Source: Rhodomicrobium sp. R_RK_3 (GTDB lineage Bacteria > Pseudomonadota > Alphaproteobacteria > Rhizobiales > Rhodomicrobiaceae). From it: a stretch of 64,000 nt of DNA. Location of the stretch: NCBI RefSeq assembly GCF_002198715.1, contig NZ_MWLK01000006.1:124001-188000 (forward strand). The letters run 5' to 3'. Positions 44,078-51,775 of the stretch are shown here, in pieces. Position numbers and translations under genes: made by a program. Below the pieces are notes generated by a model, which searched no databases, was not told where the DNA came from, and worked only from the letters and a program-made list of their open reading frames with translations. The stretch's first letter is position 1, and every line of letters begins with the position of its first letter.

Positions 44078-44368
44078 ATGAAGACGACCTTCATCGCATT
44101 CGGCTTTGCGGTCATGGCCGCGATTGCCGGCAGCTCGGCCGCCAGCGCGGACGGCGCGCGCCCCGTCACCTATTACGGCGACGGCTACAGCTCCCATTAT
44201 AATTATGGCCACTCCGATTACGGTTCGGACCGGCATTATTGGAAGCCCTCGCATTACCGCTGGCACAAGCACCGCTACTGGCATCGCCATTGGCACAAGG
44301 ACCATTGGCGCTATCAGCGCTACTGCTACGACCACTCCTATAGCTGGCGTTGCCATCGCCATTGGTGA
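44078..44368 (+). CDS. His/Tyr/Trp-rich small exported protein
   Basis: 96 residues; signal peptide to SSAASA (about 25). The mature part is unusual: HYNYGHSDYGSDRHYW, then WHKHRYWHRHWHKDHW and a final CYDHSYSWRCHRHW, giving about 13 His and many Tyr/Trp in ~70 residues. Two Cys near the end could pair. Such composition suggests metal binding, by inference only. A hairpin terminator at 44388-44410 follows. Confidence 0.75.
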   Translation: MKTTFIAFGFAVMAAIAGSSAASADGARPVTYYGDGYSSHYNYGHSDYGSDRHYWKPSHYRWHKHRYWHRHWHKDHWRYQRYCYDHSYSWRCHRHW

Positions 44369-44387
44369 TTGTTCAGGACATGGCATG

Positions 44388-44410
44388 AGCGGCCCCTCTC
44401 CGGGGCCGCT
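44388..44410. terminator. bidirectional hairpin terminator between convergent genes
   Basis: Perfect 9-bp stem (AGCGGCCCC and GGGGCCGCT) around a 5-nt loop, followed by TTCTATG. It lies 20 bp after the His-rich gene and immediately before the stop of the minus-strand flavin oxidoreductase, so it can serve the plus-strand gene and probably the long minus-strand operon. Confidence 0.75.
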
Positions 44411-44411
44411 T

Positions 44412-45806
44412 CTATGAAAAGCTGTGGCTGGCGAAGGGATGATACGCCACCTCGCCCTCGATGGCGGGGACATGGTAATAGCCGGGGAGCACGGCCGCTT
44501 TCTGGCGCTCGGCGATGGCCCGCACGATGAAATCCGCATCGCGCCCGACGCCGATGAAACGGCCCGATCCCCAGCTATGCAGCCAGGGCAGCCCGACCAC
44601 ATAGACGCCGTCGATGGCGGTGACGCCGCGCTGATGGATCGGATAGCCGCTTCCGTCGAACATCGGCAGACGCACCCAGCCGTAATCCGAGCGGAAGCCT
44701 GTGCTCCACACGACGCTGGTGATGCCCGCCGCGACCGGATCGAGTTGCAGATGCGCCTTGTCCGGGATCGCCGGGGAAAAGGCGCGCTGCCACAGCCTGC
44801 GCGGCGGGGCCTCCGCCGCCGGATTCGCCGGATCGCCAGGCCGCCAGACCGGCTCGTAGCGGCCGCCGGGCGGCGCGGAAATGCCCGCCTCGTCAATATG
44901 CTTGTCGATCAGCGCGCAAATGCCGTTATAGACCGCGTCGGCGGCGTCGAGATTTTTTTCCAGATCGTCCTCGAAGCCGATGACACCCTCGCTGATCCGC
45001 CGCAGGCGTCCATAGAGCCGCATGCCTTCGCCGGCGAATTTGCGCAGGTCGATGTCGCGGCCGCCTCCACGTCCGGTCAGATAGTGGTTGGCCTTCTTGC
45101 GCACGCCTTCCTTCAGCGGATGCTGATGCACGGGCAGGTCGTACTGGCCGAGATCGGCGAGCCAGTCGACAGCGTCGCGGCCGCGATAGAAGCGCGGACA
45201 GCGCGGCGCGCTGCCGACCACCAGATGCACCCGCTGCCCGCTCAGATGCAGATCCTCCGCGATCTGGCAGCCCGACTGCCCTGAGCCGACCACCAGCACC
45301 TCGCCGTCAGGTAGCTGCGCCGGATTGCGATATTGCGAGGAGTGGAGCTGCGCGATGCCCGCCGGCAGCGCCTCGGCGCCGCGCGGAATATTCGGCCGGT
45401 GATAGCCGCCGACCGCAAGCACCACCGCGTCCGCCGTGATCGCGCCGCCGCTGGTTTGCAGGCGGAACGCCGCGCCGTCGCGCTCGAGCCGCTCGACGCC
45501 GATGCCTTCCGCGACCGGCAGATCGCAGCTTCGCGCATAGTCCTCGACATAGGCGACGATGTCGTCCTTGGGCATGAAGCCGTGCGGTTCGCCGCCGCGA
45601 TAGGGATGGCCCGGCAATTGGCACTGCCAGTTCGGCGTGACGAGGCAGAAGCTGTCCCAGCGCTCATTGCGCCAGGAATGGGCGATGCGATGGCGCTCCA
45701 GGACGATATGGGCGATGTCGCGCGCCTTCAGATGGTAGCTCGTCGCCAGCCCCGCCTGACCGCCGCCGACGATGACGACCGGGTAATGCGGCGCGAGTGC
45801 CGTCAT
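44412..45806 (-). CDS. MSMEG_0569 family flavin-dependent oxidoreductase
   Basis: 464 residues, last gene of the eight-gene operon. Two dinucleotide folds: FAD at [17 protein letters not shown] (about residue 10) and NADP-like [17 protein letters not shown] (about 170). The ending includes [17 protein letters not shown], typical of this group. It resembles flavin monooxygenases. Its start overlaps the preceding gene by ATGA. The substrate is unknown; the operon context points to nitrogen-starvation or cyanide/nitrile metabolism. Confidence 0.9.
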   Translation of the reverse strand: MTALAPHYPVVIVGGGQAGLATSYHLKARDIAHIVLERHRIAHSWRNERWDSFCLVTPNWQCQLPGHPYRGGEPHGFMPKDDIVAYVEDYARSCDLPVAEGIGVERLERDGAAFRLQTSGGAITADAVVLAVGGYHRPNIPRGAEALPAGIAQLHSSQYRNPAQLPDGEVLVVGSGQSGCQIAEDLHLSGQRVHLVVGSAPRCPRFYRGRDAVDWLADLGQYDLPVHQHPLKEGVRKKANHYLTGRGGGRDIDLRKFAGEGMRLYGRLRRISEGVIGFEDDLEKNLDAADAVYNGICALIDKHIDEAGISAPPGGRYEPVWRPGDPANPAAEAPPRRLWQRAFSPAIPDKAHLQLDPVAAGITSVVWSTGFRSDYGWVRLPMFDGSGYPIHQRGVTAIDGVYVVGLPWLHSWGSGRFIGVGRDADFIVRAIAERQKAAVLPGYYHVPAIEGEVAYHPFASHSFS

Positions 45807-46114
45807 GACCGGCCCCCCGGCAATACGGCAGCGGCCTCCTCCAGCCGCTCGACCGTCACCACCGAGTCGGGCGCGAAGCGCGCGGCCTGCTCCTCGATGC
45901 GCGAGAGCTGGCTCAGGGCCCGGCCGCAGGGGAAGCCGTATTGGGCCTTGACGCGATTGCTCGCCAGCAGCAGCGCCTCGCGGGTGCGCATGAGGAATTT
46001 CGGCAGCGGGTAGGCCGCGCCCTCGGCCAGGAAATCGCGCACCACAAGCGAGGGCGAATAGCAGCGCTCGACGCTGCCATCGGGCCAGCGGATGGAGAAA
46101 TGCATCTCAGGCAT
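45803..46114 (-). CDS. MSMEG_0570 family nitrogen starvation response protein
   Basis: 103 residues: it opens [20 protein letters not shown] and continues [19 protein letters not shown] and [17 protein letters not shown], which define this small family in Nit1C clusters. No signal or membrane segment. ATG 46114 overlaps the glycosyltransferase 3' end by 8 bp and its stop overlaps the flavin oxidoreductase start. Function unknown. Confidence 0.9.
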   Translation of the reverse strand: MPEMHFSIRWPDGSVERCYSPSLVVRDFLAEGAAYPLPKFLMRTREALLLASNRVKAQYGFPCGRALSQLSRIEEQAARFAPDSVVTVERLEEAAAVLPGGRS

Positions 46115-47273
46115 GGACGGGCTCCGCGAGTTCGGCATAGACGGCGAGATGGCGCTCGGCGACCGTCGTCCAGTCGTGCCGCGCCGCCAGTTCATGGCCG
46201 CGCGCGATCCATGTGCGGCGGGCGGCGGGCGCCAGCGAGGCGACCATCGCCTCGGCGATCGAGGCCGGCTCCTGCGGATCGCACCACGCGACATCGCCCT
46301 CGCCGAGATATTCGGTGAAGGGCGCGATGCGCGAGGTGACAACAGGCACGCCGCTCGCCATGGCTTCCAGCACGACGAGGCCAAAACCCTCCTTGACCGA
46401 TGGAAAGACCAGCGTGTCGGCACTGCGGTAGAGGGCGGCCATCAAATGCTGCGGCAGGGGTCCGGTGAGCTGCACGGCGTCCGACGGCAGTCCGCTCTGG
46501 GCGAGCGCGGCGTCGAACTGGCAGCGCCAGGCGGTATGATCCAGGACGGATGCGCCGCCCGCGATGACGAATTGCGCATCCGGAAAAGTGAGGCGGACGC
46601 GGCAAAAGGCGTCGAACAGCCGAAGCGTGTTCTTGCGCTCCTCGACGCCGCCGATCGATAGGAACACCGGCCGCCCGGTCAATTTCAAGGTCCGCCGCAG
46701 AATGGCGTCGGTGCCGTCGGGGACGGGCGAGAATTCCCGGCGCCTGACGCCATTGCCAACGATGGGCGCCGCCAGCCCGAAATCGCGCGCGAGCACGTCC
46801 TGCCAGGTGCGGCTGACGACGAAATGACGGTCGGCCGAGGTGATGGCGCGCAATTGCATGGCGTGCAGGCGCGGATCGTGGAAGCTGTCGATGTGATGCA
46901 CGGTGCGGGCAAAGCCGGGGATCAGCCCGCGCTCCTTCAGCGTGGCCAGCGCATTGCCGGAAATGCCGTCCTGGGCGTGCCAGACGTCGAAGCCTCGATT
47001 GGCGGCGTTCTCGAAATAGCTGACATATTCGCCGGCGCGGATCTCGACCATTTCGGCGACATCGCTGCCGATGGGCGAGGCCGGCACCGAAACGGTGCGG
47101 CAATCGGAGGGCCGGAAGAAGCCGCGCCCGCTCGGATCGGGGGCGTGCAGCACGGCGATATGGCCGAGTTCGGTCAGCGCATCGGCGAGGGCGAGGGCGT
47201 GGACGACGCCGCCGCGCGGATTGGTGGAATGGGCGAGAATGGCGATGCGAAGTCGTGGCGTCGTGGCGGTCAT
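46107..47273 (-). CDS. MSMEG_0565 family glycosyltransferase
   Basis: 388 residues, GT-B fold of the GT4 type. The N-domain is LRIAILAHSTNPRGGVVHAL; the donor-binding C-domain has FLSIGGVEERKNTLRLFDAF and the E-x7-E motif KEGFGLVVLEAMASGVPVV. It is part of the Nit1C operon; the acceptor is not known. Its ATG overlaps the AIR-synthase-like gene stop (ATGA). Confidence 0.92.
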   Translation of the reverse strand: MTATTPRLRIAILAHSTNPRGGVVHALALADALTELGHIAVLHAPDPSGRGFFRPSDCRTVSVPASPIGSDVAEMVEIRAGEYVSYFENAANRGFDVWHAQDGISGNALATLKERGLIPGFARTVHHIDSFHDPRLHAMQLRAITSADRHFVVSRTWQDVLARDFGLAAPIVGNGVRRREFSPVPDGTDAILRRTLKLTGRPVFLSIGGVEERKNTLRLFDAFCRVRLTFPDAQFVIAGGASVLDHTAWRCQFDAALAQSGLPSDAVQLTGPLPQHLMAALYRSADTLVFPSVKEGFGLVVLEAMASGVPVVTSRIAPFTEYLGEGDVAWCDPQEPASIAEAMVASLAPAARRTWIARGHELAARHDWTTVAERHLAVYAELAEPVHA

Positions 47274-48247
47274 GACAGCTCCCTTACTGTACAGCCGATA
47301 AACGGCGTCCTGGCATGATCCCAGACGGTTTCGCGCTGGGCTCGCTCGGAAATCGTGATGGCGCTGCCGGCCGTGATCGCGCCGATCTCGGCTGCGGCGA
47401 TGCCGCGCGCCTCGAAGCGGGCCACGATCGCGGCGGCCTCCGCCGGCGATGCGGCGATCAGATAGCCGAAGCTCGGAAAGGTTTCCAGCCAGCGCTCCAG
47501 CGGGACCTCGGCGGGCCGGGGGATCGCGGCGAGGTCGATGGCCGCGCCGACGCCGGAGCATTCGGCCAGCATCAGCGCGGTGCCGATCAGCCCGCCCTGG
47601 CTAATGTCCTTGGCGACGCGCGAGAGGCCCGCCTCCGCGATCTCGGGCAGCAAAGCGAGGTCGGCGCGCAGGCGTTCGGCCGGCGCCGTGGTCGCGGCCT
47701 CCCAATTGGAGAAGGGCTCGCGATAGCGGCCGCGCAGATCGATGGCGGCGATCAGCCGGTCGCCGGGCCTGGCGTCGAAGCTGGTCAGCAGCTTTTTCGC
47801 GCGGCCCAGGACGGCGACCGACAACTGGCTCGACGCGCAGCGCAAATTGGTATGGCCGCCGACCAGCGGCACGCCGAACGCCGCCGACGCCGCACGCAAA
47901 CCGGCCAGGATCGGCTCGCCCTTGGCATCGCCATCGGCCCAGAGCGCATCGACGACGGCGAGCGGCCGTCCGCCCATGGCGGCGACGTCGGAGAGATTGA
48001 CCATCACCCCGCACCAGCCCGCGAACCAGGGATCGGCGGCGACGAACGCGTTGATGAAACCCTCGATGGCGAACAGCAGGAAACCGTCGCCATCCGGGAT
48101 CGCCGCGCAATCGTCGCCGACCGCGACCGCCGCGCCGCCCGCCAGCCCGAGCCGCGCCATTGCGCCGGCAATGTCGCGCTTGGCGGCGAAGCCCCGGCTG
48201 TCGCGCAGGCGCTCGGCGAGTTCGGCGAGGCGGCGGCTTTCGATCAT
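47270..48247 (-). CDS. Sll0787 family AIR-synthase-like protein
   Basis: 325 residues of the PurM/ThiL/SelD ATP-binding fold. The N-terminal Gly/Asp region is AVAVGDDCAAIPDGDGFLL, then VNLSDVAAMGGRPLAVVDAL and VPLVGGHTNLRC. The closest named group is the Sll0787 family, found only in Nit1C-type clusters. These folds activate carboxyl or amide groups by ATP, so it may phosphorylate an intermediate in this pathway. ATG 48247 overlaps the GNAT stop. Confidence 0.9.
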   Translation of the reverse strand: MIESRRLAELAERLRDSRGFAAKRDIAGAMARLGLAGGAAVAVGDDCAAIPDGDGFLLFAIEGFINAFVAADPWFAGWCGVMVNLSDVAAMGGRPLAVVDALWADGDAKGEPILAGLRAASAAFGVPLVGGHTNLRCASSQLSVAVLGRAKKLLTSFDARPGDRLIAAIDLRGRYREPFSNWEAATTAPAERLRADLALLPEIAEAGLSRVAKDISQGGLIGTALMLAECSGVGAAIDLAAIPRPAEVPLERWLETFPSFGYLIAASPAEAAAIVARFEARGIAAAEIGAITAGSAITISERAQRETVWDHARTPFIGCTVRELS

Positions 48248-48789
48248 GCGGCGAGCCTCTTCGGCAGCGAGAGGAAGCCGGTTTCGGCATCGGCGATCGG
48301 CGGATAGTGGCTGAGATCGGCCCGCATGTGATGATGCGGGCGGCCATGGATCTCGATCTCGGCCAGCGTCTCCCAATGCAGCTTGTGAAACAGCGGCGCG
48401 TTCTGGCTCTGGACATGGGCGAGGAAGCATTTGCAGCCGCGCGCGTGGGCCGACGACACCGCCAGCCGGATCAGCCCCGCGCCGATCTGCCCGACCTTGC
48501 GGTAGCGCTCGGCGACGGCGAGGCGCGAGCCCCACCACAGCCCCGGCTCGGCCTCATGGATGCGCACCGTGCCGACCACTTCATCGGAGTCAAGGCCGAG
48601 GAAGGAGAGCGCCACCAGCGGGATGGCGATGCGGTCGATCTCGTCGCGGTCGTCGTCCTCGAACAGGCCCTGCTCGTCGCAGAAGACGCGGCGGCGCAGC
48701 GCGGCGGCATCGCGGAATTCCCAAGGCTCGGTCGCGTATTTGACGCGGTAGGCGCTGGCGATGAAGGGCAGGAAGGGGTCGAAGATCAC
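48244..48789 (-). CDS. MSMEG_0567/Sll0786 family N-acetyltransferase
   Basis: 181 residues, GNAT fold. VKYATEPWEFRDAAALRRRV and VFCDEQGLFEDDDRDEID are the family's N-terminal signature; the acetyl-CoA loop region is YRKVGQIGAGLIRLAV. The start is GTG 48789, which overlaps the radical SAM stop (GTGA). It is one of the eight conserved Nit1C genes; the acceptor is not known. Confidence 0.9.
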   Translation of the reverse strand: MIFDPFLPFIASAYRVKYATEPWEFRDAAALRRRVFCDEQGLFEDDDRDEIDRIAIPLVALSFLGLDSDEVVGTVRIHEAEPGLWWGSRLAVAERYRKVGQIGAGLIRLAVSSAHARGCKCFLAHVQSQNAPLFHKLHWETLAEIEIHGRPHHHMRADLSHYPPIADAETGFLSLPKRLAA

Positions 48790-49928
48790 AGCGTCGCCCT
48801 CCGCTCATAGGTCGACAGCGCCGAGCAGGCGCCGCACTTGGCGCAGCCGGCCTTGACGTCGGCCGCCCGCAAGCCGCCCGCGTGCAGCATCTCGGCGAGC
48901 GGCTTCAGAATGTCGTGCATGAAGCCGGGCGCGGGCGCCGGGTGGCTCTCCATCGGCGTGCCGGAAATCGGCACGAACGGCACGACGAAGGGATAGACGC
49001 CGAGCGCGATCAGCCTGGCGCTGATGTCGAGGATGGCTTCCCTGGTATCGCCGAGGCCGGCGAGGATATAGGTCGAGACCTGGCCGCGGCCGAAGACCGG
49101 CACGGCGGCGGCGAAGGCTTCGAAATAGCGCGCGAGCGGCACTTGCGCCTTGCCGGGCATGATGCGCGCCCGCAGCTCCGGCGTGACGACCTCCAGATGC
49201 ATTCCGAGCGCGTCGACGCCCGCCGCCTTCATGCGCTCGAACCAGATGTCGTCGCCGGGCGGCTCGCATTGCGCCTGGATCGGCAGCGCGACGGCAGCTT
49301 TCACGGCGGCGGCGCTTTCGGCCAGCATCGCCGCGCCGCGATCCTCGCCGCGCGGCGTGCCCGTGGTCATCACCATATGCGAGACCCCGTCCAGTTCGGC
49401 GGCGGCCTTGGCGACTTCGGCCAGTTGCGCTGGGGTCTTGCGCTCGATGGTGCGGCCCGCCGCGAGCGACTGGCCAATGGAGCAGAACTGGCAGGTCTTG
49501 GTGCGGCTCTGATAGCGGATGCAGCTTTGCAGCACGGTGGTCGCCAGCACGTCACGGCCATGCAGGACGGCGATCTTCCAATAGGGGATGCCGTCGGCGG
49601 TGGTCAGGTCGTAGAAGCGCGGGCGGCTCGGGAACAGCACCTCGCTGACCGGCACGCCGTCGCGCAGCAGGCGGCCGCGCCCGGCGGCGTCCGGCTTCTC
49701 GACGGTGAACGGGCTCTCGAAAGCGGGGGCGGTGTGCACCGGCACCATGACCGTCATGCCGTCGAGCGTCATCGCCTTGTGGTCGGACGGGCCCGCCCCG
49801 CCGCGCCGGCTTTCGGCGCCGGCTTTCGGGTCAGCCAGCCGCGCTCCCAGCGATTGCAACTCGTTGATGAGGGTCTCCGTCCGAACCGGCTTCTCCAGCG
49901 TCTCTGACTTCTGCGGGGACGGGCTCAT
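48786..49928 (-). CDS. MSMEG_0568 family radical SAM protein
   Basis: 380 residues. The iron-sulfur motif is unusual: [18 protein letters not shown], a C-x9-C-x2-C spacing instead of C-x3-C-x2-C. A (beta/alpha) SAM barrel follows ([14 protein letters not shown]-like strand ends, [13 protein letters not shown]), and a C-terminal [11 protein letters not shown] may bind another cluster. ATG 49928 has GGGAG 8 nt before it. It overlaps the nitrilase 3' end by 98 bp. Part of the Nit1C operon. Confidence 0.92.
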   Translation of the reverse strand: MSPSPQKSETLEKPVRTETLINELQSLGARLADPKAGAESRRGGAGPSDHKAMTLDGMTVMVPVHTAPAFESPFTVEKPDAAGRGRLLRDGVPVSEVLFPSRPRFYDLTTADGIPYWKIAVLHGRDVLATTVLQSCIRYQSRTKTCQFCSIGQSLAAGRTIERKTPAQLAEVAKAAAELDGVSHMVMTTGTPRGEDRGAAMLAESAAAVKAAVALPIQAQCEPPGDDIWFERMKAAGVDALGMHLEVVTPELRARIMPGKAQVPLARYFEAFAAAVPVFGRGQVSTYILAGLGDTREAILDISARLIALGVYPFVVPFVPISGTPMESHPAPAPGFMHDILKPLAEMLHAGGLRAADVKAGCAKCGACSALSTYERRATL

Positions 49929-50907
49929 CGGCATTACTCCCAAGGCTGGCGGCAAACAAAGGCGCGGCAGTGGCGGCGGCGGCGCGCATGGGCACGGCGG
50001 CGGCGCTGTCGAGGACGAGATGCAGCAATTCGGGCCGCGCATAATGGCCGACCGAATCCATCATGCGCTTGCGCTTCAGGATGAGACCCATGTCGAGATC
50101 GGCGATCACCAAGCCCTCGCCGTCCTTGAGCGGCGGCGCCAGATGCACGCCTTCCGGCGAGATGATCGCGGTCATGCAGCCGCCGCGCAGCGGCCCGCGC
50201 AAACTTTCATCCGGGGCGATGGCGGCGATCTGGGCTTCGCTCAGCCAGCCGGTCGCATTGACCACGAAGCAGCCCGATTCCAGCGCGTGATGCCGGATCG
50301 TCACCTCGATCTGGTCGGCGAAGATCGGCCCGACCAGCGAGCCGGGAAATTGCGCGACGTGGATCTCCTCGTGCTGCGCCATCAGCGCGTAGCGGGCGAG
50401 CGGATTGTAATGCTCCCAGCAGGCCAGCGCGCCGACGCGCCCGGCGGCGGTCTCGACGACGGTCAGGCCGGAGCCGTCGCCCTGCCCCCAGATCATGCGC
50501 TCGTGGAAGGTCGGCGTGATCTTGCGGCGCTTCAGCACGATCGCGCCATCGGCGTCGAAGACGAGCTGGGTGTTGTAGAGCGTGCCATGATCGCGCTCGT
50601 TCACCCCGAGCACGACCACCATGGCGTGCGCCTTCGCCGCCGCGGCGACCGCATCCGTGACGGGACCCGGCACCACGACGGCATTGTCATAAAGGCGCAG
50701 ATGCTCCGCGCCGGTCTTGAAAGGCGGGTAGATGAAGGAGAAATAGGGATACCAGGGCACGAAGGTTTCTGGGAAAACCGCCAGCCGGACGCCCTTGGCG
50801 CCGGCCTCGGCGATCGCCGCCAGCACCTTGTCCACCGTGCCGCCGGGCCTCTCCAGCTCCGGCGAAAGCTGCACGGCGGCAACCCGGATCATTCGTTTCT
50901 CGGCCAT
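49831..50907 (-). CDS. Nit6803-type nitrilase of the Nit1C cluster
   Basis: 358 residues, carbon-nitrogen hydrolase fold. The catalytic triad is visible: Glu in [12 protein letters not shown] (about residue 47), Lys in [20 protein letters not shown] (about 130) and Cys in [12 protein letters not shown] (about 165). Relatives include Synechocystis Nit6803; in Pseudomonas fluorescens the Nit1C cluster is tied to cyanide assimilation. The last ~35 residues are Ala/Asp-rich and overlap the next gene, so they may be an unconserved extension. Confidence 0.94.
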   Translation of the reverse strand: MAEKRMIRVAAVQLSPELERPGGTVDKVLAAIAEAGAKGVRLAVFPETFVPWYPYFSFIYPPFKTGAEHLRLYDNAVVVPGPVTDAVAAAAKAHAMVVVLGVNERDHGTLYNTQLVFDADGAIVLKRRKITPTFHERMIWGQGDGSGLTVVETAAGRVGALACWEHYNPLARYALMAQHEEIHVAQFPGSLVGPIFADQIEVTIRHHALESGCFVVNATGWLSEAQIAAIAPDESLRGPLRGGCMTAIISPEGVHLAPPLKDGEGLVIADLDMGLILKRKRMMDSVGHYARPELLHLVLDSAAAVPMRAAAATAAPLFAASLGSNADEPVPAEVRDAGEAGSDGDPHQRVAIAGSAAG

Positions 50908-50944
50908 CCCGGTCTCCCTTCGATCCGCCTTGGTCAGATCGCGC

Positions 50945-51427
50945 TCAGACGGTCCAGGTATGGACCATGAAGGCATTGTCCTTGCGGTGCAGCAGGATGA
51001 TGTCGAGCACGTCGAGCGGGTGGATCGGCCGGATGCCGGGGATCAGCGCGCCTTCGCCATGGCCGTAAAGCGCCTGCAGGGCGAAGCGGCAGGCATAGAC
51101 CTTGCCGCCCTCGGACATGAACTTGACCAGCGTGTTGTTGAAATTCTGCTGGCCCGGAAAGGCCTCGTCGCCGAGCTTGGGGAAGCCGCGCTGGATGCCC
51201 AGCGTCACGCCGGGACCGTAGAGCAGTACCGATGTCTCGAAGCCTTTGCGCTGGAGGCGGGTCGCTTGCAGCAGGTTGACGAAGCCGATCGAGCCTTCGA
51301 AGGCGACCGTGTGGAAGGTGACGAGCGCCTTCTCGCCGGGTTCCGCCTTGACGTCCTCAAACACCTTCTCTTCGTAATCGACGAGGTAATCACCTTTTTG
51401 GTGCGGGGCAAAAGCGACTGCGGGCAT
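50945..51427 (-). CDS. MSMEG_0572/Sll0783 family nitrogen starvation response protein
   Basis: 160 residues, first gene of the operon. Sequence highlights are [36 protein letters not shown] and [18 protein letters not shown], which match the DsrE-like Sll0783 family. In Synechocystis Sll0783 is induced by nitrogen starvation and needed for polyhydroxybutyrate accumulation. ATG 51427 follows AGGAGAGG by 3-4 nt. It is transcribed from a candidate sigma-54 promoter 70 bp upstream. Confidence 0.92.
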   Translation of the reverse strand: MPAVAFAPHQKGDYLVDYEEKVFEDVKAEPGEKALVTFHTVAFEGSIGFVNLLQATRLQRKGFETSVLLYGPGVTLGIQRGFPKLGDEAFPGQQNFNNTLVKFMSEGGKVYACRFALQALYGHGEGALIPGIRPIHPLDVLDIILLHRKDNAFMVHTWTV

Positions 51428-51496
51428 AAGCCTCTCCTGTCGTGAGCGTAACCGCTTCGCTCAGGCACTGCGCCCGGAAGCGTTGCCGTTTACGGA

Positions 51497-51514
51497 TTGC
51501 AAACTCCATGCCAA
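51497..51514 (-). promoter_or_regulatory. near-consensus sigma-54 (RpoN) promoter of the Nit1C operon
   Basis: Minus strand reads TTGGCATGGAGTTTGCAA. Against the -24/-12 consensus YTGGCACGRNNNTTGCW only one base differs (T for C in GGCAC), and the spacing is exact. The -12 element is about 72 bp before the ATG at 51427, giving a plausible 5' leader of ~60 nt. Sigma-54 control agrees with nitrogen-starvation induction known for this gene family. Confidence 0.8.
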
Positions 51515-51523
51515 TTGATCGCG

Positions 51524-51540
51524 TGCTCACTCCGTTGGCA
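51524..51540. promoter_or_regulatory. weak NtrC-like dyad upstream of the sigma-54 promoter
   Basis: TGCTCACTCCGTTGGCA has TGC and GCA ends 11 nt apart, the spacing of the NtrC consensus TGCACC-N5-GGTGCA, but the inner bases match poorly. It lies ~10 bp above the -24 box, closer than usual for an activator site. Support is weak. Confidence 0.25.
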
Positions 51541-51553
51541 CATGCGGTCAATT

Positions 51554-51569
51554 TGCATACAATTATGCA
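51554..51569. promoter_or_regulatory. perfect inverted repeat, candidate activator/repressor site
   Basis: TGCATA-CAAT-TATGCA is a perfect 6-bp dyad, 40 bp upstream of the -24 element on the operon side and 207 bp before the divergent MocR gene. It resembles GntR-type dyads (ATTTGCATACAATTATGC). The rest of the 348-bp gap shows no gene. Confidence 0.5.
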
Positions 51570-51775
51570 GTCAATAGGCGGAATTGGCATTCCCGCTTCC
51601 GCCTTGCCGCCGCGCTCGCCTGCCTCGGAAACAGCCCTTTGCATTTTTTCCCGGCAGTGCAGAAGGCTCTGGACTATGCTTGGCGCGGCCCGATATTTGC
51701 ATCGCAACGGGCTGAAAGCGCCGCAGGGCCGCAGGGCACGCGGTGGTGCAGATCGCCTATAGTCGATAAGGGGTT

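Noticed and set aside
47315-48307. Plus-strand frame opposite the AIR-synthase-like gene
   Set aside because: Gly/Asp/Arg-rich shadow inside a coupled minus-strand operon; no start signal.
51442-51762. Plus-strand frame in the Nit1C control region
   Set aside because: No ribosome site or pattern; the region holds the sigma-54 promoter and dyads instead.
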